In this document: one piece after another, positions 8,837 to 16,088 of the stretch | Numbering within the stretch: position 1 is the stretch's first letter | Layout of the letters: each line of letters begins with the position of its first letter | Assembly: GCA_035943935.1 (NCBI GenBank) | Contig: DASZBR010000002.1 | Coordinates: 1 to 64,000 of the forward strand | From: DASZBR01 sp035943935 | Lineage (GTDB): Bacteria; Pseudomonadota; Gammaproteobacteria; DASZBR01 | Direction: 5' to 3' | Length of the DNA: 64,000 bases | The notes under the pieces: model-generated | Told to the model about the DNA's origin: nothing | Seen by the model: the letters and a program-made list of their open reading frames with translations, nothing else | Databases searched by the model: none | Translations under genes and position numbers: made by a program

Positions 8837-9747
8837 AGATAATCTTTTACACCGGAGGCCACAGTCTTAAAGGTGTGGGCACATCCGACTTTTTCAAGGA
8901 GGCTCATGTCTGCTTCCGTAAAATGTTGATAACGGTTTTTGAGTTCATCGGGGAATTTGATATAGACAATCTCGCCTTTGCCGTGCCATTTCAATACGGC
9001 ATGGGCGACGTCGTTGAACGACTGGCTCTTACCCGTACCCAAGTTAAAAATCCCAGAAGTATCTGAGTTGTCCATAAACCAGAGATTCATGGCCGCGACA
9101 TCTTTCACATAAATAAAATCACGACGTTGTTCGCCGTCATCATATCCGCCACTGCCTTCAAATAATTTAACATGACCTTCTTTTAATAATTGGTTATGAC
9201 AGTGAAGGGCGACGCTGGCCATTTTGTTTTTGTGAAATTCGCGTGGGCCATAGACATTAAAATAACGCAATCCAACCACTTGAGTGGTTTTGTTGTGATG
9301 TTGTCTGACATAGTTATCAAACAATAATTTCGAATAGCCATAAACGTTTAAGGGACTTTCGTAAGCGGGCTCGACTTTACAGGTCGTATTTGAGCCATAA
9401 ACCGCTGCGCTGGAGGCGTAAATAAATTGAGTTTTTTTATCTTGAGCAAAGTGAAATAAATTTTTGGAATATTCATAATTATTTTGCATCATAAATTTGC
9501 CGTTCCATTCTGTGGTATCAGAGCAGGCGCCTTCATGAAAAATAGTTTTAATTTTGCCGAGTGTGGGTAATATCTCCAAAAAATTATCTTTGTCGATATA
9601 ATCTTTAAATTTAAGATCCACTAAATTTTTAAATTTTGTGCCATCGGTTAAATCATCCACGATAATAATATTATTTTCGCCGCGCTGATTGAGTGCGTGA
9701 ACAATGTTGCTTCCAATAAAACCTGCGCCGCCGGTGACTATAATCAT
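8809..9747 (-). CDS. hldD: ADP-L-glycero-D-manno-heptose 6-epimerase
   Basis: This extended short-chain epimerase converts ADP-D-glycero- to ADP-L-glycero-manno-heptose for the LPS inner core. TGGAGFIGSN near the N-terminus binds NADP, and SSAAVYG and YGYSK supply the catalytic Ser and Tyr-x-x-x-Lys. RYFNVYGPRE and RRDFIYVKD are family signatures. The chosen ATG at 9747 has a good AGGAG 8 nt upstream and starts directly before IIVTGG; a longer frame begins at 9795. The ATG overlaps the stop of the upstream ATPase gene by 4 nt (ATGA), so the two are probably translationally coupled. Confidence 0.95.
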   Translation of the reverse strand: MIIVTGGAGFIGSNIVHALNQRGENNIIIVDDLTDGTKFKNLVDLKFKDYIDKDNFLEILPTLGKIKTIFHEGACSDTTEWNGKFMMQNNYEYSKNLFHFAQDKKTQFIYASSAAVYGSNTTCKVEPAYESPLNVYGYSKLLFDNYVRQHHNKTTQVVGLRYFNVYGPREFHKNKMASVALHCHNQLLKEGHVKLFEGSGGYDDGEQRRDFIYVKDVAAMNLWFMDNSDTSGIFNLGTGKSQSFNDVAHAVLKWHGKGEIVYIKFPDELKNRYQHFTEADMSLLEKVGCAHTFKTVASGVKDYLDDIALKSL

Positions 9748-10904
9748 GCGTGTTCTCCTGTGTCTGATTTTCGTAAGAAATGTTCTGCACCACAAACCTC
9801 TATATTTTCGCTAAGTTTATAGTCTTTTTTGCCTGGGTAAATAACTTTCAGTTCATCTAAGTGTAAAGTTTCATATGCGGTAATCATAGATTTGGACAAT
9901 TTTGGGGCGTCCGCATATTTGATTTCGAAGCCTAAGCGCTTGCCGTTCTTGAAGATTAACAAATCCAATTCTGCTTGACTGTGTACACCCCAAAAATAAC
10001 ATTCGCCGGGTTCGGCGTGATGTTTTCGGATAATTTCTTCGACCACTAAACCTTCCCATGAGGCGCCTAATTTTGGATGTCGATGCAATAGTTTGGGATC
10101 CGTTGCATCTATCAGCGAATGAAAAATGCCGCTATCGCGGAAATAGATTTTGGGTGATTTGACTTGTCGTTTATTGATATTTTCAAACCACGGTTGTAGT
10201 TGTCTGACCATAAAGGTATAGGTCAAAATATCGAGATAGCGTCGAACAGTAGTATCTGCAATGCCAAGTGAGCGTCCAATTTCTGACGCGTTAAAAATAT
10301 TACCGTGATAATGCGCGAGCATCATCCAAAATCGTCGTAATGCCTGAGGAGGTATTTGAATGCCCAGTGCAGGAATATCTTGTTCTAGAAAAGTTTGAAT
10401 ATAAAATTTTCGCCATTCAATACTGTCTTCTAATGTTTTACCTAAATAGGATAGGGGAAATCCGCCGCGTATCCAGAGTTTCTCGAGATCATGTGTTTCT
10501 GGGAAAGAGAAAGGCATTAATTCTATATACGCAATTCGCCCCGCTAAGGTTTCCGATGATTGTTGGATGAGTTCTCGTGAAGCACTACCTAAAATTAAAA
10601 AGCGTTTAGCTTTTTTTTCGTCGACCAACACGCGCAGTACCGGAAAAAGTTCTGGTCGTCGTTGTATCTCATCAATAACGATTAAGCCCTCGAGCGAAGA
10701 AAATGCGAGCATGGGGTTATCAAGTTTTGCCAAATCGGTGGGATCTTCGAGATCAAAATAGTGTATTTCGCCTAGTTCTTTGTGTTGTTTGATGTATTGT
10801 TTGGCGAGCGTAGTCTTTCCGCATTGACGTGGACCCAAGAGTGCCACGACCGGGTGTGTACGGTAGGCTTTGGTGATCTGCTGTGAATAGTCGAGTCTTT
10901 CCAT
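9744..10904 (-). CDS. AAA_14/DUF4143-type ATPase
   Basis: This 386-residue protein has Walker A GPRQCGKTTLAKQ near residue 25 and Walker B LIVIDEIQRRPELF near residue 95. A sensor-like LGSASREL follows. The DUF4143 C-terminal region (YFRDSGIFHSL, then GFEIKYADAPKLSKSM) looks like a degenerate restriction-nuclease-like fold. Such ATPases are common, frequently transferred and of uncertain function. It overlaps hldD by ATGA, which is an odd partner. No family-specific target can be named. Confidence 0.85.
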   Translation of the reverse strand: MERLDYSQQITKAYRTHPVVALLGPRQCGKTTLAKQYIKQHKELGEIHYFDLEDPTDLAKLDNPMLAFSSLEGLIVIDEIQRRPELFPVLRVLVDEKKAKRFLILGSASRELIQQSSETLAGRIAYIELMPFSFPETHDLEKLWIRGGFPLSYLGKTLEDSIEWRKFYIQTFLEQDIPALGIQIPPQALRRFWMMLAHYHGNIFNASEIGRSLGIADTTVRRYLDILTYTFMVRQLQPWFENINKRQVKSPKIYFRDSGIFHSLIDATDPKLLHRHPKLGASWEGLVVEEIIRKHHAEPGECYFWGVHSQAELDLLIFKNGKRLGFEIKYADAPKLSKSMITAYETLHLDELKVIYPGKKDYKLSENIEVCGAEHFLRKSDTGEHA

Positions 10905-10964
10905 GGTAGGGATTGTACCACAAAATCATGAAAATTCGGCGGTTAGCGCTGAGATTTCATGATT

Positions 10965-12017
10965 TTACAGCCGATGCCGTCTATCCTGCATTCTAAAGCC
11001 TGCAATGGGTTTATCCCAGTTCTTTGTGAGGGCCATGACTTTAAAGAATTCGCCCATCTCTGCCGGAGAGGTGAGCATATCAATGGCTTTGGCGTCTTGT
11101 GCGCCTCGTGTGAGTGCAAGTAGATCGTTATCCAATAAAAAAGCAGCCTGAGACGTATAGCCAGCGACGTCTAAATTATTCTCCACCGCGGCTTCAGCAA
11201 CTGCCGTGAAATCAATATGCGCGGTGATGTCTTGTTCGCCAGGTTTTTCCAACACATTCGGATGCGCATGATGTTGGTAATGACACATCAGTGTGCCTTC
11301 ATCGCGATCGGGATGGTAAAGCTCGTGTCGTGGAAAACCATAATCAATAATTAAAATAATCCCCGACGTTAAACATTCACTTAAGCTTTTTATCCAGGGT
11401 TTTAGCCATAAGTGCATTTCGCTCGAATAATTGTTGGGTAATTCCAGTGTTTTAACAAATTCGGTGATAGCAGTACTGCTGGGAGTATCAGTGGTAAAAC
11501 AAAACTCGCCATTTTTTTCAGTGACAAAATATTCATAAGTATTATTATCTTTCCATAAAAATTTTGTCGCGGGGAAGGCATCAATAATTTCATTGGCAAC
11601 AATAGCGCCTTTAAAGGGTTTCGCAGGAAGTTCAGTGAGCCAAGTAATTTTATGTAAATACTCTTTAAGGGTTTCTTTTTGACGGGCTTGAAGTTCTGCG
11701 CTAATTTCTAAAATCCAATATTTTTCGATATGAGGATGATTTTCTAAGAGTGTTTTTGATAGCGCGCCCGTACCTGGTCCAAATTCTAATATATGGTCAA
11801 AGTCTTGAATGCTGGGGATGATGCATTTGCCGAAAAGGGGTGAGATTTCGGGGGCGGTGGAGAAGTCGCCGGTCGGCCCAAATTTCTGTAAGCCATTGGC
11901 ATAATAGCCAAGACCTGGGGCATATAGAGCCAATTGCATGAAGATGGAAAAGGGCATTTTTCCACCCAATTCGTTGATTTTGGCCAAAATGAGGTCGTTG
12001 AGGGCATTTTTTTGCAT
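10965..12017 (-). CDS. MidA/NDUFAF7-type SAM-dependent methyltransferase (DUF185)
   Basis: This 350-residue protein belongs to the class I methyltransferases related to mitochondrial NDUFAF7, which methylates an arginine of a complex I subunit. Its N-terminal family signature includes YAPGLGYYANG and GDFSTAPEISPLFG. The SAM-binding motif is ILEFGPGTGALS near residue 80. IVANEIIDAFP and LIIDYGFPRHELYHPDR are further family blocks. The bacterial substrate is not established. It is transcribed away from the effector-like cluster, and its ATG is only 13 nt from the first PmrA-like box. Confidence 0.85.
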   Translation of the reverse strand: MQKNALNDLILAKINELGGKMPFSIFMQLALYAPGLGYYANGLQKFGPTGDFSTAPEISPLFGKCIIPSIQDFDHILEFGPGTGALSKTLLENHPHIEKYWILEISAELQARQKETLKEYLHKITWLTELPAKPFKGAIVANEIIDAFPATKFLWKDNNTYEYFVTEKNGEFCFTTDTPSSTAITEFVKTLELPNNYSSEMHLWLKPWIKSLSECLTSGIILIIDYGFPRHELYHPDRDEGTLMCHYQHHAHPNVLEKPGEQDITAHIDFTAVAEAAVENNLDVAGYTSQAAFLLDNDLLALTRGAQDAKAIDMLTSPAEMGEFFKVMALTKNWDKPIAGFRMQDRRHRL

Positions 12018-12030
12018 GTTTCGGTGATTC

Positions 12031-12063
12031 CTTAAGATTTCCTTAAGGTTGGTACTATAAGAT
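12031..12063 (+). promoter_or_regulatory. PmrA-like tandem box and -10, unit 1
   Basis: CTTAAGATT-TC-CTTAAGGTT (12031-12050) is followed after exactly 7 nt by TAAGAT (12058-12063). CATAC follows at 12070. The 11-nt repeat period and CTTAA half-sites match the PmrA recognition element described for Legionella and Coxiella icm/dot genes and effectors. The box takes the place of a -35. The same architecture occurs at 13751, 15391 and 16017. Confidence 0.75.
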
Positions 12064-12104
12064 AAGAGTCATACGAATTAAACCTGGATGCTGAGGAGCA
12101 GACT

Positions 12105-13097
12105 GTGAATGAATCCCAAAAAATAGATCCTAGAGTACCCGCGTTCTATGCAGCGCTTGATCATTATCGAAGAACAAAAGATTTGGTTAAAGATCACCAG
12201 AACATGTTTGCCACGTTGCTGGCGCAATTACAATCGGGTCAAGCGGATCTGACAAAAATTTGTTTTACTCTTATTTATTTGGCGCATGATATTCGAAAAA
12301 CGGCCTGGGGCTCGGGTGCTGCCGATGAAAAAGATCTCAGAGAAATATTGTCTAAGCACGTTAACGTTGAATATAACGCTGCGCTTGCGAAGCACCAAAA
12401 AAAGACAGAGAGACCAACACACGTTTTATCTGTGCAACCGCAACGCGTGAGGGCGTCTGAAACTGAGGTTCTTAATGAATCGCCTGAGATTAAACAGCTT
12501 AAAATGGAAAAGAGAACGATTGAAGAATCTATTGCTACACTAAAGATATATTTTACTCAAGTCATGGAGGAACAACTACGTCATAAGAGAAATAATGTTA
12601 CTCGATTCGGTGCTAAGGTAAAAGTTGTAGATAAACTTGAACAAGATTATATGAACAATTTTGAAAATGATGCTCGAAAACAAGCGGTATCAAAAAAAGC
12701 AGCAGCAAGATTTTGGGATTTTCTACCTCGTAGAATGGGTCGTTGGATTGAAGAAAAGTTTGGTTTTTCTGATCCAGAAACGCGAGCAGAACTGATTCAA
12801 GATTATTTTGAGTCTAAAGTTATTGTTGGAAATATCGCTAAACAGTTAAAGGCACCCATTGGAAAAGATTTTGAACCACGCTTGAAGTTTAGTATGGGTG
12901 ATAAACCTTTGTCTTTGTCGTGTATTAATCAGACTAGCTTCGATAGTTTGTTTAAAGACGTGAGTGAATTATTTAAAAAAGAAGAGCGGTTGAATTTGCT
13001 ACACAATAGAGTCCCTCTGACGATTTTATCTGAAGATGAAAGAGAGCTTACGTTGTATAGTCCTTATCCAACATCGCGCTCAGCATCGCCGAAATAA
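12105..13097 (+). CDS. Paralogous helical family member A, candidate effector
   Basis: No known family is recognised in this 330-residue protein. Residues 1-95 resemble the N-terminal helical module of the other cluster members (FATLLAQLQSG...ICFTLIYLAHDI compared with FNELLRKLQSA...CVQFVAWLKE of the 19298 gene). A linker and a short coiled coil (130-165) follow. The C-terminal module is near 180-240 (SKKAAARFWDFLP), like KKAADKWWNFWP in the 13822 gene. The tail ends SRSASPK. The start is GTG with GAGGAG upstream, since the nearby ATG is out of frame. It lies downstream of PmrA-like box 1. No signal peptide or transmembrane segment is visible. Confidence 0.8.
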   Translation: MNESQKIDPRVPAFYAALDHYRRTKDLVKDHQNMFATLLAQLQSGQADLTKICFTLIYLAHDIRKTAWGSGAADEKDLREILSKHVNVEYNAALAKHQKKTERPTHVLSVQPQRVRASETEVLNESPEIKQLKMEKRTIEESIATLKIYFTQVMEEQLRHKRNNVTRFGAKVKVVDKLEQDYMNNFENDARKQAVSKKAAARFWDFLPRRMGRWIEEKFGFSDPETRAELIQDYFESKVIVGNIAKQLKAPIGKDFEPRLKFSMGDKPLSLSCINQTSFDSLFKDVSELFKKEERLNLLHNRVPLTILSEDERELTLYSPYPTSRSASPK

Positions 13098-13137
13098 TAT
13101 TATTAAAACGTAACACCAAAACTATAAGGAGAAAACC

Positions 13138-13737
13138 ATGCAACAATCTGAACCCGCCATAGTACGTGATAAAGTAACCTGTGAACTTTGTCTCGCCCTC
13201 GAAGAATCTGCTATTCAATCAAATGAGCCATTGCTCAAAGATTTTAATGAAGTCACTGGGATATTACTTGAGCAGACAGGTCGGCCACTGGCCGAAGTTT
13301 GTCAGCGTTTGTATTCCTGGAGTAAAGACGCTATTGAAGATTTTGAAGCTTCTCGAGAACAAAAAATGGCACTGTCCGGTTTCCATTTTAAGATGTATGT
13401 GCGCTTTTTACTCGAAGCGTATAAATCGAACGTAGATGCTGGCATGGTAGGGCAGATACAAAAAGTATTGTTGGCCACAAAGCCGACGGATGAAATCTAT
13501 AAAGCTATTTTGGGGGTTTTCAATCTTGATCCTAAGATGCTGACACAGAATGAGAAAAAAATCCTTGCTGCAATAAAATCGTATGAAGTCATTGGGCATA
13601 GAAAGCAGGACAGCGTTCAGCCGCCACCACGCGTTACCCTGGAAATGTTCCCTCCGAAAGTAGTGCCAGCCCCACAGAAGCCAATTGCCGTCCGTGCAGC
13701 GAGCCCGACGGTTTCTGTCACTTGTACGCTACTTTAA
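13138..13737 (+). CDS. Paralogous helical family member B, N-terminal module only
   Basis: This 199-residue protein is almost entirely the N-terminal helical module of the family. PLLKDFNEVTGILLEQ, LAEVCQRLYSWSKD and RFLLEAYKSN align with FNELLRKLQS, ACVQFVAWLKE and GLLLEEYKKK of the 19298 product. A proline-rich tail follows (PPRVTLEMFPPKVVPAPQKP) and it ends without the C-terminal module. A GGAG site lies just upstream of ATG. The gap to the previous gene is 40 nt with no box, so it is probably co-transcribed with it. Confidence 0.75.
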   Translation: MQQSEPAIVRDKVTCELCLALEESAIQSNEPLLKDFNEVTGILLEQTGRPLAEVCQRLYSWSKDAIEDFEASREQKMALSGFHFKMYVRFLLEAYKSNVDAGMVGQIQKVLLATKPTDEIYKAILGVFNLDPKMLTQNEKKILAAIKSYEVIGHRKQDSVQPPPRVTLEMFPPKVVPAPQKPIAVRAASPTVSVTCTLL

Positions 13738-13750
13738 AATTTTTTCATTA

Positions 13751-13783
13751 CTTAACATTTCCTTAAGGTTTGGGGTCTAAAAT
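13751..13783 (+). promoter_or_regulatory. PmrA-like tandem box and -10, unit 2
   Basis: CTTAACATT-TC-CTTAAGGTT (13751-13770) is followed after 7 nt by TAAAAT (13778-13783), then CATAC at 13789. The preceding TTTTTCATTA is also present before unit 3. Confidence 0.75.
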
Positions 13784-13821
13784 GAACTCATACACATAAA
13801 ATGTTGTATGAGGAGACACCC

Positions 13822-15375
13822 ATGAAAGAGCTAATAATTACGCCGGTTGCCCAGGCAGTTCACGACAGATTTGCTGACTATTACTTGGCAAAAGCGAAGA
13901 AATTGGCGCGGTTAGAAAAACAGAAAGCATTTTTGGATTTAGTGGATCAAATCAATACCGCTAAAGATACTCCTGCATTACTGAACGTATGTGAATCTCT
14001 CGTTACATTAGCCACTTCCCTCAAGAAAAAGAAAAGTTTTTCATTGTTTGGTTCGAAGAAAATTGAGAAAAATTTGGGTAGAGATATCGCGCAAATTTTG
14101 AGTTCGCACGATATCACAACAGAATATTTTAAAGCGGGTGTATTGAATGCATTGCGTGTTTATAAAAATAAAAACGAAGCCGCTCAAGAAATCATTGCTG
14201 AAATGGAAGCCGCTGTTTTATCTCATCCCGATAGTCGTCATGCTTCTTCATTAAGAGAAACTCTCGTGGTGAAAATTCACCGAGCAATGGCTCAGCAAAT
14301 ATCGTTGACGTCCGATCAGCAAGATTTAATCGATACCATTAATGATAGTTATTTTATTTATCTTCAGGAAAAATCAGCAGCGAATAATGTGTTGGGTCAT
14401 ATGTCACCTTCACCTGACGCGGAGCGTATTCGCGTGCAATCGTGGATTCACGACACGCGTTCAGAAAATAAAAGAGAAACGCGAGCTCGACGTGTAGAAA
14501 TTAAACGACGTGAAGACAAAGCGCGTGTGGATGAGACAAATCAAGCGATCAAAATGATTGAAGAAGCCGCCGACGAGTATGATTCCATTGCGCCAGCATT
14601 AGACGCAGTCATTCAAGCAAATCAGCAAGCGGATGAGCAACGTCGTGTGGTACGTGAGGAAATCAATCAAGCATTGATTCAGCTTGAAGAAATTCTTGAA
14701 ACACCTGAAGCACAAATTCTTACGTTAACGTCTGAGATTGAACAAAAAGAAGAGGGCGTTAATCAAAATCAGACTACGATGGCGAAGAGAAAAGAACGCA
14801 TTCAGCTGTTTTTGCGTGGTCGTCAAACGCATGAGAATAACTTACTTTTAGATGCCGATATTGATGTAACGAAAGTCGCGCGTCATCAAGAAGCGTTTAA
14901 CAATGAATTAACACGCGAAACCGCACTGAAAAAAGCGGCAGATAAATGGTGGAATTTCTGGCCCATTAAATTTATTCCTGCCGTTAAAGCAGCGTATCAA
15001 ATACATAAAGATACCGTTAGAAATTATCTTAAAAATAATTTTGAGCTCACGCGTGTCGAAAATATTGTGGAGTTGCCCTATAGCATTCACAGTCAAGAGA
15101 TTGCGACCATTGCGCTGACAAACTTAAAAGCGTCTGCAAAAGATCATGAAGGGGTCGTTTCAGCTGATACCTTACGTGGTAACTGTGATGAAACCATTCG
15201 ACGAGTCGGGGAATATTTTGGGGCTTATGGTGCCTACATGGCTGAAATTGAACCATTGAAGGTAGCCAAAGTTAATTTGGGCAATATGACCTTCGACAAG
15301 ATGGAGCATGATCTTCGTTTGACGAATGCGAAGGTGATTCGACACATGAGTGTGCCGAAGCCTCAGCGGGTTTAA
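13822..15375 (+). CDS. Paralogous helical family member C, coiled-coil protein
   Basis: This 517-residue protein has the N-terminal helical module (1-150; TTEYFKAGVLNALRVYKNK is shared with the 19298 product). A long charged coiled coil follows (about 200-345, with many E, R, K and Q). The C-terminal module has ALKKAADKWWNFWP near residue 375, RVENIVELPY near 415 and IRRVGEYF near 460. I chose ATG 13822, which has GAGGAGA upstream. An earlier in-frame ATG at 13801 sits in the leader behind the -10. Function is unknown. The regulation and neighbourhood suggest a secreted effector; this is inference. Confidence 0.8.
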   Translation: MKELIITPVAQAVHDRFADYYLAKAKKLARLEKQKAFLDLVDQINTAKDTPALLNVCESLVTLATSLKKKKSFSLFGSKKIEKNLGRDIAQILSSHDITTEYFKAGVLNALRVYKNKNEAAQEIIAEMEAAVLSHPDSRHASSLRETLVVKIHRAMAQQISLTSDQQDLIDTINDSYFIYLQEKSAANNVLGHMSPSPDAERIRVQSWIHDTRSENKRETRARRVEIKRREDKARVDETNQAIKMIEEAADEYDSIAPALDAVIQANQQADEQRRVVREEINQALIQLEEILETPEAQILTLTSEIEQKEEGVNQNQTTMAKRKERIQLFLRGRQTHENNLLLDADIDVTKVARHQEAFNNELTRETALKKAADKWWNFWPIKFIPAVKAAYQIHKDTVRNYLKNNFELTRVENIVELPYSIHSQEIATIALTNLKASAKDHEGVVSADTLRGNCDETIRRVGEYFGAYGAYMAEIEPLKVAKVNLGNMTFDKMEHDLRLTNAKVIRHMSVPKPQRV

Positions 15376-15390
15376 CAAACTTTTTCATTA

Positions 15391-15423
15391 CTTAATATTT
15401 CCTTAAGGTTCGTGCGATATCAT
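15391..15423 (+). promoter_or_regulatory. PmrA-like tandem box and -10, unit 3
   Basis: CTTAATATT-TC-CTTAAGGTT (15391-15410) is followed after 7 nt by TATCAT (15418-15423), then CATAC at 15429. The first half-site equals the Legionella consensus CTTAATATT exactly. Confidence 0.8.
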
Positions 15424-15456
15424 GCTCCCATACAAATAAAGTTCGAGTGGGAAAAA

Positions 15457-16032
15457 ATGACAAAAGCGCTAATTAAACCTCTGGTGGAAACCCATGATGA
15501 CCCTCGGGCGTCGGTTGTTGAGGCGCTCGATGACAACCTTTCCCTACAAGAAAACCAGCATTTGGTACAGATTAAAAAAGAATTCCTCCAAACCTTTTGT
15601 AAAGATCGACTGAGATATGAGCGTAATTTTCTGGCGAATCATGAGATTAATTTAGCCAAAGTGGATTTGTATGAAGATGCGTACGGGCATGACGTGATCC
15701 GTGATCTTGCGCTGGATAAAGCGGCGAAGAAGTGGTGGGATATCCCGGTAATCCGTAGAGTTCCTCGGATTCGTCGAGCGCACAAAGCCCGCAGAGCGAA
15801 GATTGAGAACTACTTCAACTGTGTTGCAGCGATTCGTACTGTCGAGAATATAGTGGAGGCTCCTTATGACGCCGCCAATGAAACGATTGCGGTGAATGCC
15901 ATCGTGGACCTAAAAAACCGCGTTTTGGCTCAGGATCTGCACAATGGGGGTGTTTCGCATGCCCTGCAATCCGTCTGTAAAGACAGTATTGCTCGGGTGA
16001 GAGAATATTTTGAACTCTTAAGATTTCCTTAA
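15457..16032 (+). CDS. Paralogous helical family member D, C-terminal module only
   Basis: This 191-residue protein aligns with the C-terminal part of the preceding gene. Shared blocks are ALDKAAKKWWD, RTVENIVEAPY and IARVREYF. It lacks both the N-terminal module and the last 35-40 residues of its neighbour. The start is ATG 15457, because the GTG at 15412 would lie upstream of the -10. The last 16 nt of the gene lie inside PmrA-like box 4, so the tail LLRFP may have arisen by insertion of, or fusion to, the next promoter. It is probably a partial duplication of member C together with its promoter. Confidence 0.75.
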   Translation: MTKALIKPLVETHDDPRASVVEALDDNLSLQENQHLVQIKKEFLQTFCKDRLRYERNFLANHEINLAKVDLYEDAYGHDVIRDLALDKAAKKWWDIPVIRRVPRIRRAHKARRAKIENYFNCVAAIRTVENIVEAPYDAANETIAVNAIVDLKNRVLAQDLHNGGVSHALQSVCKDSIARVREYFELLRFP

Positions 16033-16049
16033 GGTTTCTCCTGTAATAT
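16017..16049 (+). promoter_or_regulatory. PmrA-like tandem box and -10, unit 4
   Basis: CTTAAGATT-TC-CTTAAGGTT (16017-16036) is followed after 7 nt by TAATAT (16044-16049), then TATAC at 16055. The box overlaps the end of the preceding coding region. Confidence 0.75.
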
Positions 16050-16088
16050 TGACCTATACCAATAGACTCGTATAACGAGGGAAAAACG

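Noticed and set aside
15412..15456. GTG start at 15412 for family member D
   Set aside because: It lies upstream of the -10 element at 15418, so it would not be on the transcript.
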